A DNA stretch of 64,000 bases, taken from Caryophanales bacterium. Lineage in GTDB: Bacteria; Bacillota_I; Bacilli_A; RF39; UBA660. The stretch is taken from NCBI GenBank assembly GCA_016282375.1, contig JAEEKI010000014.1, positions 1 through 64,000 on the forward strand, read 5' to 3'. Positions 25,198 to 35,263 of this stretch are shown in pieces (within the stretch, counting starts at the first letter, position 1; every line of letters begins with the position of its first letter). A program made the position numbers and the translations under genes. The notes beneath the pieces are model-generated. The model worked only from the letters and a program-made list of their open reading frames with translations, ran no database searches and had not been told where the DNA came from.

Positions 25198-27996
25198 TTA
25201 TAACATCTTTTTAAGATACATGCCAGTATATGATTCTTTAACTTTAGCAACTTCTTCAGGAGTACCTTCGGCGATAATATTACCACCTAAGTTTCCTCCT
25301 TCAGGACCTAAATCAATAATATGATCTGCTACCTTAATAACATCTAAGTTATGTTCAATAACAATTACCGTATCACCATTATCGACTATACGGTTAAGAA
25401 TAACAAGAAGTTTTTTAATATCATCAACATGGAGACCCGTTGTGGGTTCATCAAGAATAAAGACACTTTTCCCCGTGGCCTTTTTTTGTAATTCCTTAGC
25501 TAATTTTACTCTGCCAGCTTCACCTCCTGATAAAGTTGTGGCATTTTGACCAAGTTTAACATAAGATAACCCTACTTCATCCATTACTTTTAATTTATTA
25601 TAAATTTTAGGGACATTTTCAAAAAACTTTAAAGCTTCACTAACACGCATTTCCAAAACTTCAGAGATATTTTTACCTTTATATTTAATTTCTAATGTTT
25701 CTCTATTATATCTTTGACCATGGCAAACATCACATGGAACATATACATCTGGTAAGAAATGCATCTCAATTTTCTTAACGCCATCACCAAAACAAGCTTC
25801 ACATCTGCCACCTTTTACATTGAAAGAAAACTTACTTTTGTCATATCCTTTTAGTTTGGCTTCTTTCGTAGCCGTAAAAATATCGCGAATATCGTCAAAA
25901 ACGCCAACATATGTGGCAGGATTACTACGAGGAGTTCGACCAATGGCATCTTGTGTAATCATGACTACTTTATCAACATTTTCCATTCCTTCGATACGTT
26001 CACACTTACCAGGTACAACTCTAGAATGATAAACAGACATCTGTAAATTCTTATATAATATTTCATTAATTAAAGTGGATTTTCCACTTCCTGAAACACC
26101 GGTTATAACATTTAATTTTCCTAATGGAATCTTAACATCAATATGATTAAGATTATTTTCACAAGCGCCATATATTTTTAAATACTTTTTATTACCCTTA
26201 CGTCTTTTTTTAGGAATATCAATTTTTTCTTTACCGCATAGATAGCGCCCTGTAATACTATCACTATTTTTCATAACTTCTTCAGGGGTACCACAAGCCA
26301 CTACTCTACCACCATTTTCACCAGCACCAGGACCAATATCCACAAGATAATCACTTTGTAACATGGTGTCGGTATCATGTTCAACAACAATTAAAGTATT
26401 TCCTAAGTCACGCATTTCTTTTAATGAATCAATTAATCTTTGATTATCTCTTTGATGTAAACCAATCGATGGTTCATCAAGAACATATAATACACCTGAT
26501 AATTTACTACCAATTTGGGTAGCAAGTCTAATTCTTTGGGCCTCTCCACCTGACAAAGTAGCAGCCTCTCTATTCAAAGATAAATATGATAAACCAACAT
26601 TTTTTAAGAACTCTAAACGTGAAATAATTTCTTTTAAAATTAGACTACTAATATTTTTTTCTTCATCACTTAATTTTAAATCTTCTAAAAAAGCCTTTAA
26701 TTCATTAATATTAAGACATGTTAAATCATATATGTTTTTACCATTAATATAGATAGATAATATAGACTTTTGTAATCTTGTGCCATGACAAACATCACAA
26801 GTACTTTCAACCATATAATTAGATAACCATTCTCTAATCCATGAGGAACTAGTCTCAAGATATCTTCTTTCTAAAATATTAATAATACCTTCATAATAAT
26901 CACTCACATAACGTACATTGCCATTTTTAGAAACGTATTTAAAATCTATTTTTTCCTTTGTTCCATAAAAAATGATATCTAATTTCTCACGAGGTATATC
27001 TTTGACAGGGATATCCATATCAATATTGTAATGTTCACATACTGTTCTAAGAGCTGTTGAATAAATGTTATTTTCGGCATTAATCGGTAAAAGTGCTCCT
27101 TTGTTTAATGATCTATCTTTATCAGGCATAACTAAATCTTCGCTAATACGAAGTTTGGTACCAATACCTTTACATTCTTCGCAAGCACCGTATGGTGAAT
27201 TAAAAGAAAAGATGCGGGGTTCTAATTCAGGAATAGAATAATTACATTTAACACAAGCATATTTTTCACTCATTATTATTTCTTGATCATCAATAGCAAT
27301 TAGGACTTTACCATCAGCTAAATGACAAGAAGCTTCAATATCCTCAAAAACACGACTTCTTTCCTCTGAAGATACAGTTAATTTATCAATAATAATATCA
27401 ATATTATCTTTTTTATTTTTTTCTAAAGTAAATTCATCATCAATATTATAATATTCACCATTTACTCTTATCTTAGAATAGCCTGCTTTACGATATTCAT
27501 CAATTTGGTCTTTATGAGTACCTTTTTCACCATGAACAACCGGAGCCATAATAATAATTTTTTTACCATCATTATCCATTATTTTATTAGTCATTTCTTC
27601 GATAGATTGACTTTTAATAGGAATATGATGATTAATACAATAAGGCACACCAATACGAGCAAATAATAATCTTAAATAGTCATATATTTCTGTAATCGTT
27701 CCTACGGTTGAACGAGGATTCTTATTCGTAGATTTTTGATCAATAGAAATAGATGGCGATAATCCTTCGATTGAATCGACATCTGGCTTATCAACATTAC
27801 CAATAAATTGTCTAGCATAAGCAGAAAGACTTTCTACATATCTTCGTTGACCTTCAGCATAAATAGTATCAAAGGCTAAACTACTTTTACCGCTTCCTGA
27901 AACCCCGGTCATAACAATTAGCTTATTCTTTGGTAATTCAATATCAATGTTTTTTAGGTTATTTTCTCTTGCTCCCTTTATAATAATTTTATCCAT
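25198..27996 (-). CDS. uvrA: excinuclease ABC subunit A
   Basis: The protein is 932 residues. It has two ABC ATPase modules, with Walker A G-V-S-G-S-G-K-S-S near residue 31 and G-V-S-G-S-G-K-S-T near residue 635. There are two L-S-G-G-E signatures and zinc-finger Cys pairs (C-x-x-C and C-E-A-C...C-D-V-C). It recognises DNA damage and loads UvrB. GAAGGGAT precedes the ATG, and TGGTAAAAT on the minus strand (an extended -10 at about 28022-28030) lies upstream. Confidence 0.97.
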   Translation of the reverse strand: MDKIIIKGARENNLKNIDIELPKNKLIVMTGVSGSGKSSLAFDTIYAEGQRRYVESLSAYARQFIGNVDKPDVDSIEGLSPSISIDQKSTNKNPRSTVGTITEIYDYLRLLFARIGVPYCINHHIPIKSQSIEEMTNKIMDNDGKKIIIMAPVVHGEKGTHKDQIDEYRKAGYSKIRVNGEYYNIDDEFTLEKNKKDNIDIIIDKLTVSSEERSRVFEDIEASCHLADGKVLIAIDDQEIIMSEKYACVKCNYSIPELEPRIFSFNSPYGACEECKGIGTKLRISEDLVMPDKDRSLNKGALLPINAENNIYSTALRTVCEHYNIDMDIPVKDIPREKLDIIFYGTKEKIDFKYVSKNGNVRYVSDYYEGIINILERRYLETSSSWIREWLSNYMVESTCDVCHGTRLQKSILSIYINGKNIYDLTCLNINELKAFLEDLKLSDEEKNISSLILKEIISRLEFLKNVGLSYLSLNREAATLSGGEAQRIRLATQIGSKLSGVLYVLDEPSIGLHQRDNQRLIDSLKEMRDLGNTLIVVEHDTDTMLQSDYLVDIGPGAGENGGRVVACGTPEEVMKNSDSITGRYLCGKEKIDIPKKRRKGNKKYLKIYGACENNLNHIDVKIPLGKLNVITGVSGSGKSTLINEILYKNLQMSVYHSRVVPGKCERIEGMENVDKVVMITQDAIGRTPRSNPATYVGVFDDIRDIFTATKEAKLKGYDKSKFSFNVKGGRCEACFGDGVKKIEMHFLPDVYVPCDVCHGQRYNRETLEIKYKGKNISEVLEMRVSEALKFFENVPKIYNKLKVMDEVGLSYVKLGQNATTLSGGEAGRVKLAKELQKKATGKSVFILDEPTTGLHVDDIKKLLVILNRIVDNGDTVIVIEHNLDVIKVADHIIDLGPEGGNLGGNIIAEGTPEEVAKVKESYTGMYLKKML

Positions 27997-28069
27997 CGTT
28001 ATCCCTTCTTTTTCTTTGTTATTTTACCACAAAAGGCGAAAAAAAAACTATAATCTTTCCACTTTACTA

Positions 28070-28078
28070 TGATATAAT
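28070..28078 (+). promoter_or_regulatory. extended -10 promoter of the YfhO-like gene
   Basis: TGATATAAT with TATAAT at 28073-28078 forms a perfect extended -10. The -35 is weak (TTTCCA-like). AAAGG follows and the ATG is 18 bases downstream. It is divergent with uvrA. Confidence 0.65.
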
Positions 28079-28096
28079 CTTTTTAAAGGTAAATAT

Positions 28097-30583
28097 ATGA
28101 ATAAAATAAAAGAAATAATAAAAGATAAGTGGTTTTGGTTATCGAGTGTCATTTGTGTGCTTGTTCTTTGTTTTGCTTTTGCCACACAAAAAATCTATCC
28201 CTTTGGTAAGAATACTTTTAGCATGATTGACTTTGACTCGGGATATGTTCCTGTGTATTACAAATTGTGGGATTTACTTCATGGAAAAGGAAGCATTTTT
28301 GTTGATTGGAATTTAGGATCAGGACTGAATGTCTTTTCGAGTATTATTACAAATAGCCCTTTCTTTCCTTCATCATTGATTATTGGTCTTTTTAAAAGAA
28401 ATTTTATACCATATGCAATGTCTTTTGTTATGATGCTTAAATTTGTTAAGGTAGCGTTATGTGCATATTTTATGTTTAATTACTTTTTTAAAAAATTAGA
28501 TGGAAAAACGAAATGTTCTTTAACACTTTTGTATGCTTTTTCCGGCTGGACCCTTTTTAATCAGTCTAATTTACTATATCTAGATGTATTTGGAATATTT
28601 CCACTATTTGTTATTGCCTTTTATCGCCTTTTAAAGGATGGCAAATGGGGCTGGTATCTCATAATGTTAACTCTATGCCTACTTTCAAGTTATTACATGT
28701 CATATTTAATTTTATTCTTTATAATTGGAACTACTATTTTAAGTTTATTGTTATTAAATCTTAAAGACAAGAAAACGAAAGCTATTAAAGTATTTCTATT
28801 AACTTTATTATCCTTAGGGCTTTCATGTCCTTTAGTACTTCCTGCCGTGTATCAATCACTAACATCAGCTAGAATGACCGGAGGTATAACTAATAATTAT
28901 GATCAATTTGTATTCTTCTTAAAAGTTCTTCACATATATCCTCTAGCGTTATGCATGATTGTCTTTTTTAAGCAAATTAAAGTTAAAAAAGACAAAATTT
29001 ATAATCGATTCTTTATTCTATTAGTAATCTACTTATTATTGGGTATTGTAATAGAAAAAATAAATCTTTTGTGGCACGTTGGTTCATATCAAGGATTTCC
29101 ATTTAGATATGCTTTTATTCCTTCACTAATTCTTTTATTAATAACTGGTTTTTATCTTAACAATAATTATGAGTATAATGAAAATAAAACTTCTAAAACA
29201 AATACATTAACCATTGTTCTTTATATAATTTTTATTATCAGTGCCATGCTCTATCGAAAAGATATATTATCAATAGTTTATGTTTATAGTCTTCAAGAAT
29301 ATAGCCAATTCGTTGCTATGACTTCTTTGTTAATAATAAGCCTAGCGGTCAGTTATTTCTTATTTAAGACAAATAAAAAGTTTTTTGCAATTTTTATATT
29401 AATTTGGACTTGCACATCTAGTTTAACCTATGAATCATTATTCATGCGCAGTTATCCTTCAAAGTCCTTGCATGTTCAAGAATTGAAAGACAATTTAAAT
29501 CTAACAGATAAAAACTATAACTATGTTGATTCTGATGCTAATTTAAATATCAACTTTCCATACATCGTGGAAGTTCCTTCATATCAAAATAGAATTCATA
29601 TCTTAAATAATGACGCATTTGTCATGCTAAAGAACTTTGATCTTATTACTAAAAACACTTTGATTTATAATTCAGGTGGTAATTTAATAATTGATTTACT
29701 TTTACAAAATAAATACTTTTTATCTTACAAGCACCTTAATCCTGAGTTATACACATTAAAAAATAGTTATCAACAAACTAATCTTTATGAAGCCAATTAT
29801 AATTTAAATGTAATATTATATGATGGAAATAGTTACAATGATAAAAATGATGTTATCACAAATACAAATAATATTGCCAAAGCGGTATTTAATTCCGAGC
29901 AAGATATTATGCACAATGTTGAAATACATGACAACGAATTTACTGCTCTTCCTAACCGTTTATACTATATAGATTGCGACCTTGACATTGAAAATGATAC
30001 AATTAAATTTGGTTTAAATACTACTAGTAATGTCGTTTATTTTTATGGTACTTATAGCAAGTGTAAGGTAATCTTTTATGTCGAAGAAGAAAAAGTTATT
30101 GATTTATCTCAATCATCATTTAATAATGTAAGTTTAGGCTACATTGATATCAACGACTTTATTGCCCTATATAATACTATAGATAATCCCCAAACAATAA
30201 TAACTACCAGTAGCAATACTATATCTTATGATTTTACTAATACAAATCATTCTCACTTGCTAATACCTAAGTTCTATGATGATGGTTTTAAAGCATATGT
30301 CAATGGGAAAGAAGTACCAATTGAAAAGAATATATATGATCTAATGTCTATAAAAATTGATCAAGGTCATAATACTGTTAAGTTAGTATTTATTCCCAAA
30401 ATGCTAAAGGAAGGACTTACTACTTGTATTGCTTGCATCATTGCCCTATTAGTTAGTTTACTATTAAATAAATATCTACACTTACTTGAAAGAAAAATAA
30501 TTGTATATCCACTATTTGGCATTGTCTTATTAATTGGTGCGTTCTTTATTATCAAAGTATATATTCTTTCTTGGCTATTGTAA
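28097..30583 (+). CDS. YfhO-family multispanning membrane protein
   Basis: The protein is 828 residues. About 12 membrane helices make up residues 10-460, followed by a large extracytoplasmic beta-rich domain (about 470-760) and two C-terminal helices. Early motifs such as D-F-D-S-G-Y-V-P-V-Y-Y and the closing L-L-I-P-K-F-Y-D-D-G-F-K-A-Y-V-N-G-K match the YfhO family. This is a GT-C-like fold; some members glycosylate teichoic acid or glycolipids. The donor and acceptor are unknown here. AAAGG precedes the ATG. Confidence 0.88.
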   Translation: MNKIKEIIKDKWFWLSSVICVLVLCFAFATQKIYPFGKNTFSMIDFDSGYVPVYYKLWDLLHGKGSIFVDWNLGSGLNVFSSIITNSPFFPSSLIIGLFKRNFIPYAMSFVMMLKFVKVALCAYFMFNYFFKKLDGKTKCSLTLLYAFSGWTLFNQSNLLYLDVFGIFPLFVIAFYRLLKDGKWGWYLIMLTLCLLSSYYMSYLILFFIIGTTILSLLLLNLKDKKTKAIKVFLLTLLSLGLSCPLVLPAVYQSLTSARMTGGITNNYDQFVFFLKVLHIYPLALCMIVFFKQIKVKKDKIYNRFFILLVIYLLLGIVIEKINLLWHVGSYQGFPFRYAFIPSLILLLITGFYLNNNYEYNENKTSKTNTLTIVLYIIFIISAMLYRKDILSIVYVYSLQEYSQFVAMTSLLIISLAVSYFLFKTNKKFFAIFILIWTCTSSLTYESLFMRSYPSKSLHVQELKDNLNLTDKNYNYVDSDANLNINFPYIVEVPSYQNRIHILNNDAFVMLKNFDLITKNTLIYNSGGNLIIDLLLQNKYFLSYKHLNPELYTLKNSYQQTNLYEANYNLNVILYDGNSYNDKNDVITNTNNIAKAVFNSEQDIMHNVEIHDNEFTALPNRLYYIDCDLDIENDTIKFGLNTTSNVVYFYGTYSKCKVIFYVEEEKVIDLSQSSFNNVSLGYIDINDFIALYNTIDNPQTIITTSSNTISYDFTNTNHSHLLIPKFYDDGFKAYVNGKEVPIEKNIYDLMSIKIDQGHNTVKLVFIPKMLKEGLTTCIACIIALLVSLLLNKYLHLLERKIIVYPLFGIVLLIGAFFIIKVYILSWLL

Positions 30584-30600
30584 AAACAAATAACAAAAAA

Positions 30601-30626
30601 AAAAACTCGCTTTAAAGCGAGTTTTT
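30601..30626. terminator. perfect-palindrome bidirectional terminator
   Basis: A 26-base perfect palindrome (AAAAACTCGCTTT and its complement) lies between the convergent YfhO-like gene and the pilus locus. A and T runs on both sides suit termination in both directions. Confidence 0.92.
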
Positions 30627-30627
30627 A

Positions 30628-31002
30628 TTATTCATCATAATTCTGAAGTGCAATTACTTTTGAAGTACAATAGTCACTCTTTGGATTAGTCATACATCTT
30701 TTACATACATCATAATCTGGTCGAAGTTCATTAAAACCATCAACAACTCCAAATAAAGCTGTCACAATTGAAGGTATAAAGAAGATAACTACAGCTGTAA
30801 TAATACTTTTCAATAAAGTTGAATAACCCTTTTTATTCTCTTTTTCATCATTGGAAATAACTGCCTTTCCAAGTGTTAATATTCCTGTAACAATAAGAGA
30901 GATTGGGATGACAATTTTAAAAATCATAAACAAATAACCTACAAGTTGCCATAAGCCTGCAGTTTGAGAACAAAAACCAGCTTCTGTACCAAATAGTTCC
31001 AT
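30628..31002 (-). CDS. two-helix VirB2/TrbC-like membrane protein, copy 2
   Basis: The protein is 124 residues. It has a short N-terminal segment with one Cys, two long membrane helices (about 18-45 and 65-90) joined by a charged loop containing K-A-V-I-S-N-D-E-K, and a C-terminal tail with several Cys. The layout resembles TrbC/VirB2-type pilin subunits, but the match is by topology only. It is clearly paralogous to the next gene (31068-31433), including the shared loop and the helix ending F-F-[IV]-P-S-I-V-[ST]-A-L-F. GGAGAT precedes the ATG. A terminator and an extended -10 box (TGGTATAAT, minus strand) lie between the two copies. Confidence 0.7.
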   Translation of the reverse strand: MELFGTEAGFCSQTAGLWQLVGYLFMIFKIVIPISLIVTGILTLGKAVISNDEKENKKGYSTLLKSIITAVVIFFIPSIVTALFGVVDGFNELRPDYDVCKRCMTNPKSDYCTSKVIALQNYDE

Positions 31003-31042
31003 ATAATCATCTCCGTTTGCAAGATAACATTATACCACAACA

Positions 31043-31075
31043 AAAAAAAAATAACTAGTATTAATAGTTATTTTT
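31043..31075 (-). terminator. terminator between the two paralogous membrane-protein genes
   Basis: On the minus strand AAATAACTA / TAGTTATTT is followed by a run of nine to ten T. It overlaps the stop codon of the 31068-31433 gene. Confidence 0.78.
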
Positions 31076-31433
31076 GGCTATTCGTAACAGCATTCTTACA
31101 TGTTTGCTTGTTTGGACCAGTTATACACTTAACACAAACTTCATAATCCTCTTTAACATCACTAAAACTACCAATTGCACTAAATAATGCGGATACAATG
31201 CTAGGTACAAAGAAGATTACAACAGCAGCAATAAATTTTTTAATCATAGAGTTAATAGCTGTTTTAATATCTTTTTCATCATTTGAAATAACAGCTTTGC
31301 CTAAAGCAACAATACCAAGAATAATTAAAATAACAGGTATTACAATTTTAAAAATCATTACTCCATAGCCAGCAAATTGCCATATTCCTGAAGTTTGATA
31401 ACAAAAACCATTTGCATTTCCAACATTTCCCAT
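31068..31433 (-). CDS. two-helix VirB2/TrbC-like membrane protein, copy 1
   Basis: The protein is 121 residues and is paralogous to the neighbouring 124-residue protein. The N-terminal segment reads G-F-C-Y-Q-T-S-G-I-W-Q-F-A-G-Y. Two membrane helices flank the loop L-G-K-A-V-I-S-N-D-E-K-D, and the C-terminal tail has Cys residues. It has its own TTGACA promoter and a strong AAAGGAG ribosome site, which suggests higher expression than the enzymes of the pilus locus, as expected for a structural subunit. That role is inferred from topology and position. Confidence 0.7.
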   Translation of the reverse strand: MGNVGNANGFCYQTSGIWQFAGYGVMIFKIVIPVILIILGIVALGKAVISNDEKDIKTAINSMIKKFIAAVVIFFVPSIVSALFSAIGSFSDVKEDYEVCVKCITGPNKQTCKNAVTNSQK

Positions 31434-31457
31434 AATAACACTCCTTTTTCTACAATT

Positions 31458-31486
31458 AGTTTATATAATAATTCATTATTTGTCAA
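31458..31486 (-). promoter_or_regulatory. promoter of the VirB2-like gene
   Basis: On the minus strand there is a perfect TTGACA (31481-31486). TAAACT (31458-31463) sits at a 17-bp spacing, or TATAAA (31460-31465) at 15 bp. It lies in the gap between the TadZ-like gene and the VirB2-like gene. Confidence 0.68.
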
Positions 31487-31502
31487 GTGATTGAACGTAT
31501 TT

Positions 31503-32489
31503 TTAATGAAACAAACTAAAGCCTTTTTTATTGTCATCATTGAATCTTGTAAAGCCAAGATCTAGCAATAAGGACTTTATTTCCTTTATATCATCATCTT
31601 TATCATCAACGTTCGGTAAGTTATAAAATACCTTACTTCGCGATTCTTTTTCAAAATCATATACATCATTTTGGGATAAGACACTTCGATTTAAGACAAT
31701 CTTTTTCCCTTTTAAAGTATCAAATATACGATTATCCTCCCGAACAAGTCTATTTAACTGAACTAAGCCGGGTTCAATTAGATAAATCATATCTGTACAA
31801 AATTGTTCTACATCATTCTCACCAATATCTACTAATAATACTTCCATATCATTATTACGATTTAAATAATTTTGAATTTCAAAACTATTAACAGAGTCTA
31901 ATGTGTCATCATTAAAAAACATAAAATCATGTTTTTCTATTTCAACTGCCTTTACTTTATATAATGCTTCCAGATGTCGTTTTAACAAGTAAGTTAACGT
32001 TGTGGCACCTGCATGTGGCGTAACATTTTTAACTCCTAATATTCTTTGACCTATAAAGTCATTATTATCCACTCTTCCATCATTAAGCTTATTATCTTCT
32101 GGATTAAGATTTAATTGATGAAAACTCGCGACATCTTTATACGTATTTGGATTATCCATTAAAAAAGTAATGGCATCAACATTTTTAGTAAAATTATAAA
32201 TTCCCATCGAAACAAGTTGGGACAAATACACAGCTGAATTAACTTTTGGTGAGTCATCAAGTAATAATATTACTTTATTCATATCAAGCGCTACAGATAA
32301 TTTTTGAATAGTATTAACGTCTTCATAATTATCAAGAGCCGTAATATCTAAAATCATTTTATTAAAGAAAAAATTTTTAAATTGAACAGCTAAATCATCA
32401 ACTGTAAAAACTCCATTGATATTCTTTATAACATCAATGTTAAGATTGGATAATAATGTTTGATATTTATTTGAAACAATTACATTCAT
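31503..32489 (-). CDS. TadZ/CpaE-like ParA-superfamily protein
   Basis: The protein is 328 residues. An N-terminal receiver-like half is followed by a MinD/ParA-like half beginning I-L-G-V-K-N-V-T-P-H-A-G-A-T-T-L. The P-loop is degenerate: the usual G-K-T is replaced by G-A-T-T, as often seen in TadZ/CpaE proteins that position Tad pili at the membrane. Its place among tadA, tadB and tadC homologues supports this. AAAGGG precedes the ATG. Confidence 0.72.
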   Translation of the reverse strand: MNVIVSNKYQTLLSNLNIDVIKNINGVFTVDDLAVQFKNFFFNKMILDITALDNYEDVNTIQKLSVALDMNKVILLLDDSPKVNSAVYLSQLVSMGIYNFTKNVDAITFLMDNPNTYKDVASFHQLNLNPEDNKLNDGRVDNNDFIGQRILGVKNVTPHAGATTLTYLLKRHLEALYKVKAVEIEKHDFMFFNDDTLDSVNSFEIQNYLNRNNDMEVLLVDIGENDVEQFCTDMIYLIEPGLVQLNRLVREDNRIFDTLKGKKIVLNRSVLSQNDVYDFEKESRSKVFYNLPNVDDKDDDIKEIKSLLLDLGFTRFNDDNKKGFSLFH

Positions 32490-32506
32490 GTTATTATTAA
32501 CCCTTT

Positions 32507-32995
32507 CTATTTATATAATGGTTTGGTTTCTCCCATAACTCTAAAGTTGAACAAGCCACGAACAACTGGTAAATCAAGATGATAAAATACTACTACTTTA
32601 TAATAAAAAACATTGATTGTCCCATTTGTATTTTTACCAGGATAACGAAGAATACAAAAAGCCGAATCGTCGTTGCCCATAGTCTTAGTTCCGTTACGTT
32701 CATAACCAACTACCGTATAATTGTCTCCAGCAGTCGGTTTGGGACATTGACCTTCTTGACGATATGAAACCTCTTGAAGCGAATCAACAATTTCTTGTAA
32801 AGCATCATCTGTAGAGCCACCAATAATCTCAGCATTCATATCAAAACCGCCATGTTTTTCAATAACATTAACTAATTTATCTTTAACAGCAAAAGAATTG
32901 GCTCGATTGATTGCTAGGGCCATAATTCCCGAAAAGAGAATAACCAATGTTACAACTATAATAAAAAGTTGAGTACTTCCAATACTTTCTTTCAT
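32507..32995 (-). CDS. TadE-like minor pilin with MKE leader
   Basis: The protein is 162 residues. It starts M-K-E-S-I-G-S-T-Q-L, then has one hydrophobic helix (about 10-28) and an extracellular domain with a Cys pair. Size and topology resemble TadE/TadF pseudopilins. It shares the M-K-E-x-x-G start with three other proteins of the locus. AAGGGG overlaps the stop of the preceding gene, so translation is probably coupled. Confidence 0.68.
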   Translation of the reverse strand: MKESIGSTQLFIIVVTLVILFSGIMALAINRANSFAVKDKLVNVIEKHGGFDMNAEIIGGSTDDALQEIVDSLQEVSYRQEGQCPKPTAGDNYTVVGYERNGTKTMGNDDSAFCILRYPGKNTNGTINVFYYKVVVFYHLDLPVVRGLFNFRVMGETKPLYK

Positions 32996-32998
32996 ACA

Positions 32999-33223
32999 CT
33001 ACCCCTTATATCTACATTTAAATGTTCTACCATCTAAAATACAATTTACATATCCATCTTTGTCGGTATCTGCACCTTCGCAAACTGCTTTATCACAAGA
33101 AGTTTGTTGTTTAAAATTGTTATCAATAATTGGCCATATCGTAAAGTAAAAAAAGGCGACTAGAATAGCCACGCTTACTGTTACAACCAATAAATTTGCT
33201 AATTCCCCTGTCGCCTCTTTCAT
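32999..33223 (-). CDS. small pilin-like protein (MKEATGE type) B
   Basis: The protein is 74 residues. M-K-E-A-T-G-E-L is followed by a hydrophobic helix to about residue 31, then a short ectodomain with four Cys and an acidic D-T-D-K-D-G-Y loop resembling a calcium site. It has the same leader as the next gene (33255-33503). A structural pilin role is inferred from size, leader and position. AAAGGA precedes the ATG. Confidence 0.7.
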   Translation of the reverse strand: MKEATGELANLLVVTVSVAILVAFFYFTIWPIIDNNFKQQTSCDKAVCEGADTDKDGYVNCILDGRTFKCRYKG

Positions 33224-33254
33224 ATTTTATCCTTTCCTATATCAAATAAAATGC

Positions 33255-33503
33255 TTAATCAGTTATACCATGATTTGGATTGTTACATGTTACTGTTGCT
33301 GCTGATCCACTTTCGTTAATGTATTCACATACACAAGTAGCTGTGGCACAATCAACAGGACAAGTTGCATCAGCGCAATGCATTCTTGAGTTCAAACTTG
33401 TTCTCAAATATGGTAACAATACAACTGTAAAGATTGTAAGTACTGCTGCAATTGCAACAACTGCAATCATTGTTGTAGATAATTCACCTGTAGCTTCTTT
33501 CAT
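33255..33503 (-). CDS. small pilin-like protein (MKEATGE type) A, probable major pilin
   Basis: The protein is 82 residues. M-K-E-A-T-G-E-L-S and a hydrophobic helix (about 9-30) precede a Cys-rich ectodomain with seven Cys. It has the strongest ribosome site in the locus (AAGGAGGAG) and a 64-bp gap before it, both fitting an abundant major subunit. It is Flp-like in size, but the leader has no canonical G-x-x-x-x-E-Y prepilin motif. Confidence 0.72.
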   Translation of the reverse strand: MKEATGELSTTMIAVVAIAAVLTIFTVVLLPYLRTSLNSRMHCADATCPVDCATATCVCEYINESGSAATVTCNNPNHGITD

Positions 33504-33567
33504 TTATTTATCTCCTCCTTATATTATTGATTTCATTATAACAAATTTTTTTTTTATAATCAATAGA

Positions 33568-34356
33568 TTATAGGTCAATCATTTGTAAAACAGCAAGAAT
33601 TAATAGTATCATGACACCAATACCTGTAGACACAAGCATTTTCATAGTCATACCTTGCATTTTTTCCAAACGATTTTTATATTTAGTCTCACGAGCTTTT
33701 TGTTGAAGATTGGAAATCGTTCTTGAAAAAGCTAATAATTGTTCTTGTTTTCGATCTTGACGGCCAATACTTAAACGATATAATAATCTCATCATTCGCA
33801 TACTATCACGAACTGGATACAGTTTGGCAAATTCCATGTATGGCTTAATGGTATCATCACCGGAATTAATTGCATTAATTAAATCTTGTAATCCATCTTT
33901 AAATATGCCAGGTGCATCAGCCATTGATTTACCTATTGCTACTGGAACTGTATAGTGTTGAATTAAAATTTCAATACTTTTTAAGTAGTGCGGTAGCATG
34001 GCATCAATTTCATTAATATGCTTTTTATAGTAGCCTTTGATATCAATGTAACTAAATTTGAATACTCCAAATCCACCCGCAATAGCTACAACTATTGTTA
34101 AGGCAGATAAATTGGCAATAAAAGCGAACACTAACATAATAATTGTTATTACGCCATTTCGTACCCGCTTGTTAAAAAGAATATCGGGATTTACCATATT
34201 ACCATATTTTGCTTTAACGTAGAAATCCCAATCCTCTTCTTTTAATTTTCTAAATACTGCTTCGTTATCGGATATCAATTGATTAAATGATATCTGTCCT
34301 GTTGAAAACATGATGACAAAAATGATAACGGCAATAATTGCTATTTCTATATACAT
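33568..34356 (-). CDS. tadC: TadC-like type II/IV secretion F-domain protein
   Basis: The protein is 262 residues. An N-terminal helix, a pair of helices near 65-95, a cytoplasmic helical domain (T2SF) containing L-P-H-Y-L-K-S-I-E-I-L-I, and a C-terminal membrane helix match TadC inner-membrane platform proteins. It lies 2 bp behind tadB. Confidence 0.85.
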   Translation of the reverse strand: MYIEIAIIAVIIFVIMFSTGQISFNQLISDNEAVFRKLKEEDWDFYVKAKYGNMVNPDILFNKRVRNGVITIIMLVFAFIANLSALTIVVAIAGGFGVFKFSYIDIKGYYKKHINEIDAMLPHYLKSIEILIQHYTVPVAIGKSMADAPGIFKDGLQDLINAINSGDDTIKPYMEFAKLYPVRDSMRMMRLLYRLSIGRQDRKQEQLLAFSRTISNLQQKARETKYKNRLEKMQGMTMKMLVSTGIGVMILLILAVLQMIDL

Positions 34357-34357
34357 A

Positions 34358-35251
34358 CTATTCTACCCCCACATCACCGTTATAATACTTTTCTCCTTTT
34401 AAAAGAAAGAAAGCATTTATAAGGATTATTAAGTGTAACAGTATCTGTACATACCACATTTCAATTAATTCTAGGTACGTATCAATTGTTAACATGTACT
34501 GTAATGCTAGAATTAAGAAAAACAATGCAAAACCAAATGCTAAGAACCGCGTATGGAAATCACGACGATCCATTTGGTCACGATATACGCCCTCAACTAG
34601 GGCATCGATATCCATTGACATGTTTTCAAGAGATTGTCCAGCATCTCTGGCACCTTCTTTTGTAATTTGGTAGAAAAGTTGATGCATATTTTTAACCATA
34701 TAATATGGATATTTATTATTAAAATACTCTATCGATTCATCTATTGTACCATTTTGATATGACATATCAATCATCTTAGCAATATCCGATAATACGGGAT
34801 CATCTATAATTCCTGAATCACGAACACCTTCAAGGGATTTAACAAAACTTTGTGTCGTGTTAAATTCCATAATGACATTGGTACAATAAGTTTGAATTTG
34901 TTCAAAAATAAATTCTGAATACACTCTTTGACATCTTAAATATGCTAAGTAAGGTACAAAAGTAACAGCAGCTAGGCCATATAAAACAGCCCAAATAATA
35001 CTATAGAAATACAAATAACCAATTACGCCAGAAAAACCGGCAAATAAGATAACTTGTGACATGTATTGTCTTGCTGAATATTCTTGTCCTAACTCTTTTG
35101 CTTTTTCCCTAACAGTCTTAAAAGAATATGGTGCATATTTATCATATGTATTCGTAACATTATGAACAAAAAATTTATAAACATTTTCACCGGGATTTTG
35201 CCGATATAATACAATGAAAACCCCTATTACTAGTAATATTATTAGTTCCAT
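34358..35251 (-). CDS. tadB: TadB-like type II/IV secretion F-domain protein
   Basis: The protein is 297 residues. An N-terminal helix, two helices near 65-100, a T2SF cytoplasmic domain and two C-terminal helices give the TadB layout. It forms the membrane platform with TadC, on which the TadA ATPase works. It lies between tadA and tadC with short spacings. Confidence 0.85.
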   Translation of the reverse strand: MELIILLVIGVFIVLYRQNPGENVYKFFVHNVTNTYDKYAPYSFKTVREKAKELGQEYSARQYMSQVILFAGFSGVIGYLYFYSIIWAVLYGLAAVTFVPYLAYLRCQRVYSEFIFEQIQTYCTNVIMEFNTTQSFVKSLEGVRDSGIIDDPVLSDIAKMIDMSYQNGTIDESIEYFNNKYPYYMVKNMHQLFYQITKEGARDAGQSLENMSMDIDALVEGVYRDQMDRRDFHTRFLAFGFALFFLILALQYMLTIDTYLELIEMWYVQILLHLIILINAFFLLKGEKYYNGDVGVE

Positions 35252-35263
35252 ATTCTTCCCTTT